Shown piece after piece: positions 45,863-54,002 of a stretch of DNA of 64,000 nucleotides (its first letter is position 1; every line of letters begins with the position of its first letter). The notes under the pieces were generated by a model. The model did not search any database and had not been told where the DNA came from. It saw only the letters and a list, made by a program, of their open reading frames with translations. The stretch is from JAXMCI01 sp046349435 (GTDB lineage: Bacteria > Pseudomonadota > Alphaproteobacteria > Dongiales > Dongiaceae), in assembly GCA_046349435.1 (NCBI GenBank), contig JAXMCI010000042.1:5779-69778 (forward strand). Direction: 5' to 3'. Both the position numbers and the translations under genes were made by a program.

Positions 45863-45935
45863 CGCTCTGCGGCCGGCCGGGCTTGCGCCGGATTTTGCCG
45901 CTGCTCTATCGTTTCCCCGGGGAGGCGGCCGGGCC

Positions 45936-46613
45936 TTGCGCATCCTGATCATCGAGCCGCTGACGCTGGTGCGCCGCGGGCTGGCGCTGGTGCTGGCCCG
46001 GCTCTATCGCGACGCCGAGATCGACGAGGCGGCCGGGCTGGCCGAGGCGCGGTCCCGGCTGGCGGCGGGCGCGCCCTACCGGCTGGTGCTGTGCGAGCCG
46101 GCCGGCCCGGACCGGCTGGCCGAATTGCGCGCGCTGAAGGCGCTGCTGCCGCCGGCCACCCCGCTGGTGGTGCTGTCCCAGACCGTCGAGCCGGAGCCGG
46201 TGGTGGCGGCGATCGAGCTCGGCGTGCAGGGCTATATCGGCAAGGCGGCCAGCGTCGACACGCTGGGCTGGGCGCTGTCGCTGGTGCTGGCCGGCGAGAC
46301 CTACCTGCCGCCCGAGGCCTTCCTCGACGAGCGCCGGCGCTGGCGCACGCCGCAGCGCGCCGCCAACGGCTTCGCGCCCGACAGCCCGCTGGCCGGCCTC
46401 AGCGCGCGCCAGCTCGAGGTGCTCGGGCTGATGATCGCCGGCCAGTCGAACAAGGAGATCGCCCGCAACCTCGGGCTGCTGGAGAGCACGGTGAAGGCCC
46501 ACCTCAAGGCGATCTTCGGCCGGCTCAAGGCATCGAACCGCACCCAGGCGGCGATCGCCGCCCGCGAATGCGGCTGGCGCCCGGCCGAGAGCGAGCCGCC
46601 GCGCCCGGCCTGA
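45936..46613 (+). CDS. LuxR/NarL-type regulator with degenerate receiver domain
   Basis: 225 residues from a TTG (LRILIIEPLTLVRRGLALVL) preceded by GGGGAGG. The C-terminal helix-turn-helix is normal (LSARQLEVLGLMIAGQSNKE, STVKAHLKAIFGRL). In the receiver half the acidic DD pair is replaced by IIEP and the acceptor position reads VLCEPAG, so the usual Asp is missing. It is therefore probably not phosphorylated in the standard way and may bind a ligand. It lies just upstream of the permease cluster, which it likely controls. Confidence 0.88.
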   Translation: MRILIIEPLTLVRRGLALVLARLYRDAEIDEAAGLAEARSRLAAGAPYRLVLCEPAGPDRLAELRALKALLPPATPLVVLSQTVEPEPVVAAIELGVQGYIGKAASVDTLGWALSLVLAGETYLPPEAFLDERRRWRTPQRAANGFAPDSPLAGLSARQLEVLGLMIAGQSNKEIARNLGLLESTVKAHLKAIFGRLKASNRTQAAIAARECGWRPAESEPPRPA

Positions 46614-46618
46614 GCCTA

Positions 46619-46649
46619 CCCATTCGGGTGAAGACATCCCCCATTCGGG
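46619..46649. promoter_or_regulatory. Two CCCATTCGGG sites 21 bp apart
   Basis: CCCATTCGGG occurs at 46619-46628 and again at 46640-46649, spaced two helical turns apart. Each has a small dyad (ACCC-ATTC-GGGT and CCCC-ATTC-GGGG). They are placed just behind the LuxR-type gene and before the small-membrane-protein/permease operon. They are probable binding sites of that regulator. Confidence 0.5.
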
Positions 46650-46820
46650 GAGAGCAAGCAGCCGACTGGGGCATGGACACGACCCACGGGAGGCCGCACC
46701 GTTTCATCAGGCGACGGAAGGTTATGCGCGGAAAACAGGCGCTTAGCCGCCGTCGCCCGGCAGGCCGGCAGGGATCGGGGTCCGGCCGGGGATGCACACG
46801 GGGACAGGGGGACCGACCCT

Positions 46821-47114
46821 ATGGAAGCAGGATCTGCGCGCGGCGACCTGACGCCGCGCATCGAGGCCATGTTCCGGCGCGACCGGATCTGGGCCTTCGG
46901 CTTCGTCGTCGCGCTGTGGTTCGTCATCGGGCTCGTGCTGCTCGAGGTCAACCCGTACATCACGTCGAGCGGCATCCGCGCCGTCTGCTGGATCTCGGCG
47001 CTCATCCTGCTGCTGTTCAACACCGCGTCGATCGCCGCGATGGTGCGGCACTACGCGCACGACAAGCAGCACATCTACGGCCTCGACATCCGGCATCTCG
47101 ACGCCGGCCGCTAG
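46821..47114 (+). CDS. Small membrane protein, first of the permease cluster
   Basis: 97 residues with two hydrophobic segments (IWAFGFVVALWFVIGLVLLE and AVCWISALILLLFNTASIAA) and a short charged tail ending HIYGLDIRHLDAGR. No known family. It starts the group of small membrane proteins before an APC permease, 11 bp from the next gene. Possibly an accessory subunit. Confidence 0.65.
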   Translation: MEAGSARGDLTPRIEAMFRRDRIWAFGFVVALWFVIGLVLLEVNPYITSSGIRAVCWISALILLLFNTASIAAMVRHYAHDKQHIYGLDIRHLDAGR

Positions 47115-47125
47115 GGAGCCCCGCC

Positions 47126-47545
47126 ATGGCGCAGCGCTACAACCCGCCCCGGCAGAGCATCGCCGGGCAGATCATCGACGTCATCTTCCTGCTGGTGCTG
47201 GTCTTCCTCGCGCTCTTCGTGCCGCTGTGGCTGAAGATCGCCGTGCCGTCCCGCGTCGAGAAGCTGCCCGACGGGGTGAGCTACACCGCCGCCGCAGACG
47301 GGACCAAGACCTGGACCGGCCTCAGCTGGCAGGCGCTGGGGCAGAACGAGACGATGCAGAAGCAGTGGCAGGCGGTCGGCTGGACCCTGGAGAAGGCGGC
47401 CGATCCGATCACCCAGCCCTTCGACTACACCATCGACTATGTCGGCATCATCATCACCGGCCTCGTCATCCTCGGCTACTTCGTGTTCATGCTGCGCGTC
47501 TCCGCCAAGGAGTACCGCCAGGTGATCGCCGAGAAGTTCGACTGA
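47126..47545 (+). CDS. Small membrane protein with two terminal helices
   Basis: 139 residues. Helix 1 is at 16-37 (IDVIFLLVLVFLALFVPLWL) and helix 2 near 110-130 (VGIIITGLVILGYFVFML), separated by a hydrophilic, probably periplasmic domain of about 75 residues. Family unknown. Both neighbours are small membrane proteins. Confidence 0.68.
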   Translation: MAQRYNPPRQSIAGQIIDVIFLLVLVFLALFVPLWLKIAVPSRVEKLPDGVSYTAAADGTKTWTGLSWQALGQNETMQKQWQAVGWTLEKAADPITQPFDYTIDYVGIIITGLVILGYFVFMLRVSAKEYRQVIAEKFD

Positions 47546-47564
47546 GCCGGGCGGGGGGACCATC

Positions 47565-47738
47565 ATGGGGTTCTGGACCATTGCCAGCTACGCCGCCTGG
47601 ATCGTGTCGGCGCTGATCTTCCTGTGGATGCTCTGGGACGCCATCAAGGTCGGCCGGGAGTATGACGAGGACCTGCTGCAGAGCTCGCGCGAGGGCGTCG
47701 ACGAGCTGCTGGAGCATGGCGACCGGGTGCGGCCGTGA
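47565..47738 (+). CDS. 57-residue single-helix membrane protein
   Basis: ATG GGG TTC TGG... encodes MGFWTIASYAAWIVSALIFL, one membrane helix, followed by an acidic tail (YDEDLLQSSREGVDELLEHG). It is preceded by a ribosome site (GGGCGGGGGGAC). Its TGA overlaps the GTG of the permease by 4 bp, showing coupling. Small size and strict coupling suggest a permease subunit. Confidence 0.68.
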   Translation: MGFWTIASYAAWIVSALIFLWMLWDAIKVGREYDEDLLQSSREGVDELLEHGDRVRP

Positions 47739-49141
47739 GCGTCGAGGCGGCGGGCGCCGGATCGCCCAAGCGCATCGACCTGCTGAAGGTCCTCGGGCCC
47801 GTCCATGTCTGGGCGCTCGGGGTCGGCATCGTGCTGGTCGGCGAGTTCATGGGCTGGAACTACGCGGTCGGCAAGGGCGGCGCCTACGGCGCGCTGATCG
47901 CCTGCTGGGTGATCGGCCTGCTCTATACCTGCGTCGCGATGATCGATTCCGAGATCACCTCGACGGTCGCGGCGGCCGGCGGCCAGTACGCCCAGGCCAA
48001 GCACACCATCGGGCCGCTGATGGCCTTCAATGTCGGCCTCTACCTGGTGCTCGCCTACACCATGCTGGAGGCGGCCGACATCCAGGTCGCCGGCCAGCTG
48101 ATCCAGATCGGGGTCGGCGACGCCGGCGGCGCCGGCGACTCGGTCAACTGGCAGGCCTTCACCGTGCTCAGCCTCGCCATCCTGGCGCTGCTCAACTACC
48201 GCGGCGTCTTCATGACGCTGACGGTGAACTTCGTCATCACCGCCGCCGCCTTCGCCTCGATCGTCATCCTGTTCATCGGCCTGAAGCCGTGGAACCCGGG
48301 CGAGTTCCTGAAGCACGAGCAGCTGCTGACCGACCTGCCCTATGGCTGGCTGGGGGTGATCGCGGCGCTGCATTTCGGCATCTGGTACTATCTCGGCATC
48401 GAGGGCACCTGCCAGGCCGCCGAGGAGGTCCGCTCGCCCGGCCGCGCGCTGCCGCTCGGCACCATGACCGGGATGATCACCCTGCTGATCGCCGCGGCGC
48501 TCACCTGGTACATCGTCTGCGGCATGCTGCCCTGGGAGTATATCGGCTGGGACCTCGAGCTGGCGCCGCTCTACGACGCCGCCAAGGCCTCGGGCAGCGC
48601 CTTCCTCACCGTCGTCCTGTTCGTCGGCACGCTGTTCTCGGCGATCGCGTCGGCCAATGGCTGCATCAACGACGCGGCGCGCGCCTGGTTCTCGATGGGC
48701 CGCGACCGCTACCTGCCGGCCTGGTTCGGCACGGTGCATCCGCGCTACCGCACGCCGTTCCGCTCGATCATCTTCCTGATCCCGATCGCGGCGATCTTCG
48801 CGCTGGAGATCCCGCTGGCCCAGATCATCACCTTCTCGATCCTGTCGGGCCTGCTCAACTACACCTTCATGCCGCTCAACATGTTCATGTTCCGGGCGAA
48901 ATGGCCGCTCGGCTCGATCCGCCGCGGCTACGTCCACCCCTTCCACCCGGTGCCGGCGATCGTCCTGCTGGTGCTGTGCATCACCACCTTCTTCGCCGTC
49001 TATCTCGGCTATGGACGGCAGCTGCTGACGATGACCCTCTTCTACATCATCGCGTCGGCCTGGTTCGCCTACTACCGCTACAAGTTCGTCCGCCGCGGCG
49101 ACCAGTTCACCATGGCCTGGCCGCGGCCGCGGGGCTATTGA
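47735..49141 (+). CDS. APC-family permease, ethanolamine/amino-acid transporter-like
   Basis: 468 residues with about 12 helices. The N-terminus has the ethanolamine-permease-like motif GWNYAVGKGGAYGALI. Further family-like segments are GIWYYLGIEGTCQAAEEVRS and SANGCINDAARAWFSMGRDR. The start GTG overlaps the small protein gene. It is likely a cation- or proton-coupled importer of a small amine or amino acid. Confidence 0.85.
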   Translation: MSVEAAGAGSPKRIDLLKVLGPVHVWALGVGIVLVGEFMGWNYAVGKGGAYGALIACWVIGLLYTCVAMIDSEITSTVAAAGGQYAQAKHTIGPLMAFNVGLYLVLAYTMLEAADIQVAGQLIQIGVGDAGGAGDSVNWQAFTVLSLAILALLNYRGVFMTLTVNFVITAAAFASIVILFIGLKPWNPGEFLKHEQLLTDLPYGWLGVIAALHFGIWYYLGIEGTCQAAEEVRSPGRALPLGTMTGMITLLIAAALTWYIVCGMLPWEYIGWDLELAPLYDAAKASGSAFLTVVLFVGTLFSAIASANGCINDAARAWFSMGRDRYLPAWFGTVHPRYRTPFRSIIFLIPIAAIFALEIPLAQIITFSILSGLLNYTFMPLNMFMFRAKWPLGSIRRGYVHPFHPVPAIVLLVLCITTFFAVYLGYGRQLLTMTLFYIIASAWFAYYRYKFVRRGDQFTMAWPRPRGY

Positions 49142-49240
49142 GCGGGGCGGCGCCGCGACGCCCGCCGCGGAGCGGCGCCCTGAGCGGCCGGCCGCCGCAG
49201 CCGCGCGCGGCGGCGGTGCCGGCCGGCCGGGCCACCCGGC

Positions 49241-50005
49241 ATGACCCCGGCGGTCGCCGCCCTGATCGCGGCCGGGCTGCTGGCCCTGGCCGTCCTGCAC
49301 CGCCGGCATCGGGCCGGGCTGAAGGCGGCGCGCCGCCGGCTGTTCGACCCGGTGCTGCCGCTGCTCGACAGCTACCGCATCACCCAGGACGCCGTCGCCC
49401 ATCCGGTACTGGAGGGCCGCTATCGCGGCCGCCGCATCCGGCTGGAGCCGGTGGTCGACCAGCTCACCTTCCGCAAGCTGCCCTCGCTCTGGCTGCTGGT
49501 CACCGTCTTCGGCGCGGTGCCCTGGCGCGGCAGCTTCGACCTGCTGATGCGGGCGCAGAACACCGAGTTCTGGTCGCCGGCGGCGGGCTTCGACCACGCC
49601 GTGACGCTGCCCGCCGGCTGGCCGCCGGAGGCCAGCCTGCGCACCGACGACCCCGCGGCGATGCCGCCGCAGCACCTGCTCGAGCGCCACGTCCGGCTGT
49701 TCGCCGACCCGGCGATGAAGGAGCTGCTGGTGACGCCGAAGGGCGTGCGGCTCGTCTACCTGCTGGATCAGGCCGAGCGCGGCACCTACCTGGTGCTGCG
49801 CCAGGCGCGCTTCGCCGAGGCGCCGATGCCGGCCGACCTGGCGCGCGCGCTGCTCGAGGCGGCGCTCGCCCTGCTGCAGGACCTGGGGGCCAAGGATCCG
49901 GGGGCCAAGGATCTGGGGGCCAAGGATCTGGGAGCCAAGGATCTGGGGGCCGGCGATGGTGAAGGCCCGGCAGGCGCCGCCGGCGAGCCGCAGCCCGGCG
50001 GGTGA
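49241..50005 (+). CDS. Hypothetical protein with C-terminal pentapeptide repeat
   Basis: 254 residues. An N-terminal hydrophobic anchor (VAALIAAGLLALAVL) is followed by a folded, probably cytoplasmic domain (DPVLPLLDSYRITQDAVAHP, GRYRGRRIRLEPVVDQLTFR). The C-terminus is a low-complexity tail built from (L/P)GAKD repeats. It lies between the two APC permeases. Function unknown. Confidence 0.65.
   Translation: MTPAVAALIAAGLLALAVLHRRHRAGLKAARRRLFDPVLPLLDSYRITQDAVAHPVLEGRYRGRRIRLEPVVDQLTFRKLPSLWLLVTVFGAVPWRGSFDLLMRAQNTEFWSPAAGFDHAVTLPAGWPPEASLRTDDPAAMPPQHLLERHVRLFADPAMKELLVTPKGVRLVYLLDQAERGTYLVLRQARFAEAPMPADLARALLEAALALLQDLGAKDPGAKDLGAKDLGAKDLGAGDGEGPAGAAGEPQPGG
49883..49957 (+). repeat. Five tandem 15-bp units (LGAKD repeat)
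   Basis: Units of CTGGGGGCCAAGGAT (second starts CCG, fourth has GGGAGCC, fifth ends GCCGGCGAT) at 49883, 49898, 49913, 49928 and 49943. Being in-frame 15-mers they change copy number without a frameshift. They encode the pentapeptides LGAKD, PGAKD, LGAKD, LGAKD and LGAGD. Confidence 0.9.
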
Positions 50006-50327
50006 CCCGGCCGGCTACCGGCCGCCGCACCCCTACTGGGTGCTGCTGATCGCCATCCTGCTGCCCGGCATGGGCCAGGTGGCGAACAACGCCCCCGCGC
50101 GCGGCCTGATGATGGCCTTCTCGACGCTGACGCTGGGATTCGTCAGCTGGCACCTGACCACGCCCGAGCACTCCTGGGCCGGCCGCTATGCCGGCGGCTT
50201 GTTCGTCTACGCCGTCTCCGTCCTCGATGCCTATCGCTGGGCGCGCTATCGCTGGGAGTTCTTCCGGCGCAAGCGCGAGGCGGCGGCAGCAGGCCCGCCG
50301 GCGGCGGATCAGCCGACCGAAGAATAG
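49956..50327 (+). CDS. Small membrane protein overlapping the preceding gene
   Basis: 123 residues starting at an ATG inside the tail of the previous gene (50-bp overlap). Two or three hydrophobic segments (YWVLLIAILLPGMGQVANNA, LMMAFSTLTLGFVSWHL, YAGGLFVYAVSVLDAYRWAR), with a charged C-terminus. The GMGQ and MMAF motifs recall the TM2-like small membrane family. It ends 47 bp before the second APC permease gene. Confidence 0.6.
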   Translation: MVKARQAPPASRSPAGDPAGYRPPHPYWVLLIAILLPGMGQVANNAPARGLMMAFSTLTLGFVSWHLTTPEHSWAGRYAGGLFVYAVSVLDAYRWARYRWEFFRRKREAAAAGPPAADQPTEE

Positions 50328-50374
50328 CCCGCAGAAGAACCAAGGGACTTCACAGCAAGGGGGTTATCCGAGCC

Positions 50375-52072
50375 ATGGCATCCGTGAGCAATACCGCGCT
50401 GGACACGTCGGCCGACGGCCAGCTGCACCGCACGCTCGACTGGAAGGGGGCGTTCTGGGTGGCCAGCGGCGTCCCGGCGCTGGTCCTGTTCTCGATCGGC
50501 GGCATCGCCGGCACGGTCGGCATCCCCGCCTTCGCGGTCTGGGCGGTGTCGATGCTGTTCGGCTTCGTCCAGTCCTTCACCTACGCCGAGATCGCCGGCC
50601 TGTTCCCGAACAAGTCGGGCGGGGCCTCGGTCTACGGCGCCGCCGCCTGGCTGAAATACAGCAAGTTCATCGCGCCGCTCTCGGTGTGGTGCAACTGGCT
50701 GGCCTGGACCCCGGTGCTGTCGCTCGGCTGCTCGATCGCCGCCAGCTACATCCTGAACGCGGTGGCGCCGATCCCGGGCGCCGACTCGGCCGAGGTGCAG
50801 CAGTACCTCGCCGCGCACGCCGGCAGCACCGCCGACCAGGCGGTCGCCGCCCTGACCCCGGCGATCCGCGGCTGGTCGCTGCTCAGCTTCAACCTCTTCG
50901 GCGTGGTCGACGTCTCGATCAACCCGGTGTTCTTCATCGGCGCGGTGCTGATGCTGATCGTCTTCGCCATCCAGCATCGCGGCATCCTCGGCACCGCCCG
51001 CGTGCAGCTGGTGGTCGGGCTGTTCGTCATCGTCCCGATGCTGATCGTCGGCGTCGTGCCGCTGCTCACCGGCAAGGTGGCCGGCGCCAACTTCTCCCCC
51101 TTCGTGCCGCTGGCCGAGGCCTACAAGCCCGACCCCGGCAGCTGGAACATCCCCGGCTGGACCCTGGTGATGGCCGGCATGTTCATCGCCGCCTGGTCGA
51201 CCTACGCCTTCGAGACGGCGGTCTGCTACACGCGCGAGTTCCGCAATCCCGACCGCGACACCTTCAAGGCGATCTTCTCCTCCGGCCTGCTCTGCCTGCT
51301 GCTGTTCATCCTGGTGCCCTTCACCTTCCAGGGCGTGCTCGGCCTGACCGGCATGCTCGATTCCTCGATCGTCGACGGCTCGGGCGTCGCCCGGGCGATG
51401 GCCGGGATGGTCGGCGGCGGCGCCTTCATCCAGGGCATCCTGGTGATGCTGATGATCCTGGCCCTGCTGCTGTCGATCATGACGGCGATGGCCGGCTCGT
51501 CGCGCACCCTCTACCAGGGCTCGGTCGACGGCTGGCTGCCGCGCTACCTCTCGCACGTCAACTCGCACGGCGCGCCGACCCGCGCCATGTGGACCGATCT
51601 CGTCTTCAACCTGATCCTGCTCAGCTTCGCCTCGTCGGACGCCACCGCCTACTACCTGATCCTGGCGATCTCGAACTGCGGCTACATCATCTTCAACTTC
51701 CTCAACCTCAACGCCGGCTGGATCCACCGCATCGACAGCGGCCACATCCGGCGGCCCTGGAAGGCGCCCGGCATCGTGCTGGCGGCGGGCGCCGTGCTCG
51801 CCTTCGTCAACGCCGCCTTCATGGGCGCCGGCGCCAAGGTGTGGAACCCGATCGCGCTGTGGGCCGGGCTGATCGCCGCCGCGCTCATCATCCCGGTCTT
51901 CTGCTTCCGGCACTACGTCCAGGACGGCGGCCGGTTCCCGGCGGCGATGCTGGAGGATATCGGCGTCGCCCAGGGGACGACGGGCGAGCGGCGGGCGGGG
52001 ATCCTGCCCTACCTCACCCTGGTCGCCGGGCTCGCCGTCGTGCTGCTCGCCAACTGGATCTTCCACGGCTGA
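50375..52072 (+). CDS. APC-family amino acid permease
   Basis: 565 residues with about 12-14 helices. Motifs: GVPALVLFSIGGIAGTVG at the N-terminus, SFTYAEIAGLFPNKSGGASV, and AMAGSSRTLYQGSVDGWLP, typical of amino-acid/polyamine transporters. It closes the transport cluster and is followed by a terminator. Substrate unknown. Confidence 0.9.
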   Translation: MASVSNTALDTSADGQLHRTLDWKGAFWVASGVPALVLFSIGGIAGTVGIPAFAVWAVSMLFGFVQSFTYAEIAGLFPNKSGGASVYGAAAWLKYSKFIAPLSVWCNWLAWTPVLSLGCSIAASYILNAVAPIPGADSAEVQQYLAAHAGSTADQAVAALTPAIRGWSLLSFNLFGVVDVSINPVFFIGAVLMLIVFAIQHRGILGTARVQLVVGLFVIVPMLIVGVVPLLTGKVAGANFSPFVPLAEAYKPDPGSWNIPGWTLVMAGMFIAAWSTYAFETAVCYTREFRNPDRDTFKAIFSSGLLCLLLFILVPFTFQGVLGLTGMLDSSIVDGSGVARAMAGMVGGGAFIQGILVMLMILALLLSIMTAMAGSSRTLYQGSVDGWLPRYLSHVNSHGAPTRAMWTDLVFNLILLSFASSDATAYYLILAISNCGYIIFNFLNLNAGWIHRIDSGHIRRPWKAPGIVLAAGAVLAFVNAAFMGAGAKVWNPIALWAGLIAAALIIPVFCFRHYVQDGGRFPAAMLEDIGVAQGTTGERRAGILPYLTLVAGLAVVLLANWIFHG

Positions 52073-52095
52073 CCCCGGCCCGATCGGCCGGCGGC

Positions 52096-52128
52096 GACGG
52101 GGCCCGGCGACGGGCCCCGTCCTTTTTC
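52096..52128 (+). terminator. Rho-independent terminator after APC permease
   Basis: GACGGGGCCC (52096-52105) pairs with GGGCCCCGTC (52112-52121) around a 6-nt loop, followed by CTTTTTC. It lies 23 bp after the permease stop. Confidence 0.92.
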
Positions 52129-52649
52129 GCCACCAAGTATTCGACAGTCGCTGCTCCGCCCGTTGCGGCAGAGAAAAGAATCGCGACCGCAAGAGCGGCG
52201 GGCCGGGGAAGCGCGCCACACCAATAATCGCCGGCGCTGCAGCAAAGGCGAAACCGAATCGGCGCACGAGAAATCCCGGCGCCGCCGCACTCTCCGCATC
52301 ATTACGCTCCAGTCCTGCCGGGCACGGCGGCGGGCCGGCGCCAGGCCTGTCGCGGGCCGGCCGGCGGCCCCGCGACTTCCTGAGGCGAGCTGCGGCCGGC
52401 GACGGTCGAATCAGGGTTCGGGAGCCTCGGCGACTTGGCCCGGACCGCGTTGTTCAAGGGATGGCGGCCGCGAATTCTGCGGCGGCAAATAGCCGCCCCG
52501 GCCCCCGCCAGCAGATTTTGCGGACAGTACTGGACAAGCCGGGCGAATGGCATTATCTGCGAACCCGTGCCGGGACGAGACGGCAGCCGTGGGCCACCGT
52601 CCCGCAAGCAGCGAAACCCGCGGCCGCAGGAACCCGAGGAAGCTCCCTG
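52129..52649. other. Region upstream of kamA without recognised gene
   Basis: About 520 bp between the terminator and kamA. Several short reading frames occur but none looks coding. It is moderately AT-rich at its start (AAAAGAATCGCG, CCACACCAATAATCGCC) and should hold the promoter of the kamA cassette. No repeat or RNA structure recognised. Confidence 0.4.
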
Positions 52650-54002
52650 ATGCCCAATCGCCTTGTGGTCGAAGACGCCGAGCCTCCAAGTAGGTTGCGA
52701 CATGGACTGCGACGTCCGACCGACCTTGCTTCTCTCAGCACGATCGATCAACCGGCGGCCCAGCCGCCTTTTTTTGCGCCTATCGTCAAACGCCCCGCCG
52801 CCCGCGAGCGGTTCCCGGTAAGCCCCCGCAGCCAGCTCTTCCGCAAGACCTTCTTCCCGCAGGCCACCGCCGCGGAGTGGAGCGACTGGCGCTGGCAGAT
52901 CCGCCACCGGGTCAAGGACCTCAACAGCCTGGCGCGAATCATCCGCCTCTCGCCCGACGAGGAGAGCGCGATCCGCCGCCACACCGGCTCGCTGCCGGTC
53001 GGCATCACCCCCTATTACCTGACCCTGCTCGACCGCGAGGATCCCGCCCAGGGCCTGCGCCGCACCCACATCCCGGTCGGCGAGGAGTATCTGCGCGTGC
53101 CCGGCGAGGCCGACGACCCGCTCGGCGAGGACCACGACGCCGCGGTGCCGGGCCTGGTGCACCGCTACCCCGACCGCGTGCTGTTCCTCACCACCGGGTT
53201 CTGCTCGACCTACTGCCGCTACTGCACGCGCTCGCGCATGGTCGGCGAGGCCGGCGGCGAGTACAGCTTCAGCATGCCGCAATGGGAGCGGGCGATCGCC
53301 TATATCGAGGCGCATACCGAGATCCGCGACGTGCTGCTGTCGGGCGGCGACCCGCTGACGCTGGCCGACGAGAAGCTGGAATGGCTGCTCGGCCGGCTGC
53401 GCGCCATCCGCCACGTCGAGTTCCTGCGCATCGGCACCAAGGTGCCGGTGGTGGTGCCGCAGCGCGTCACCCGCAGCCTGACCCAGATGCTGCGCCGCTT
53501 CCACCCGCTGTGGATGAGCATCCACTTCACCCATCCCGACGAGCTGACGGTCGAGACCAAGGAGGCCTGCGCCCGGCTGGCCGACGCGGGCATCCCGCTC
53601 GGCAGCCAGACGGTGCTGCTGAAGGGCGTCAACGACGAGCTCGCCACCATGAAGCAGCTGATGCACGGGCTGCTGATGGCCCGGGTCAAGCCCTACTACC
53701 TCTACCAGTGCGACCCGATCTCCGGCTCCGCCCACTTCCGCACCCCGGTCGAGAAGGGGCTGGAGATCATCCGCGGGCTGCGCGGCCACACCACCGGCTA
53801 CGCGGTGCCGACCTACGTCATCGACGCGCCGGGCGGCGGCGGCAAGATCCCGCTGATCCCCGACTACGTCGCCGGCCGCGAGGCGGGCGACCTGCTGCTC
53901 ACCAACTTCGAGGGCAACACCTACCGCTACCCGGACCCGGAGGGGCGGCTCGGCGCCGACCGGCCGGCACGCCCGGCGGTCGGGCGGGAGGCGGCGGAAT
54001 GA
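52650..54002 (+). CDS. kamA: Lysine 2,3-aminomutase (radical SAM, PLP)
   Basis: 450 residues. The radical SAM cluster motif is TGFCSTYCRYCTR. The PLP lysine is in IDAPGGGGKIP. Two Asp residues that hold the lysine side chain in clostridial KamA (Asp293 and Asp330) have matching positions: Asp in LYQCDPISG and Asp in VIDAPGGGGK are exactly 37 residues apart, and the second is 7 before the PLP Lys. So lysine is the probable substrate, giving beta-lysine. The start ATG has GAGGAAG before it, but a start further inside is possible because the first 60 residues look atypical. It leads a four-gene operon. Confidence 0.93.
   Translation: MPNRLVVEDAEPPSRLRHGLRRPTDLASLSTIDQPAAQPPFFAPIVKRPAARERFPVSPRSQLFRKTFFPQATAAEWSDWRWQIRHRVKDLNSLARIIRLSPDEESAIRRHTGSLPVGITPYYLTLLDREDPAQGLRRTHIPVGEEYLRVPGEADDPLGEDHDAAVPGLVHRYPDRVLFLTTGFCSTYCRYCTRSRMVGEAGGEYSFSMPQWERAIAYIEAHTEIRDVLLSGGDPLTLADEKLEWLLGRLRAIRHVEFLRIGTKVPVVVPQRVTRSLTQMLRRFHPLWMSIHFTHPDELTVETKEACARLADAGIPLGSQTVLLKGVNDELATMKQLMHGLLMARVKPYYLYQCDPISGSAHFRTPVEKGLEIIRGLRGHTTGYAVPTYVIDAPGGGGKIPLIPDYVAGREAGDLLLTNFEGNTYRYPDPEGRLGADRPARPAVGREAAE

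Noticed and set aside
52650..54002. KamA considered as EpmB (EF-P modification)
   Set aside because: It has KamA length, and no epmA or efp gene is near. The operon partners point to a small-molecule pathway. Not excluded absolutely.
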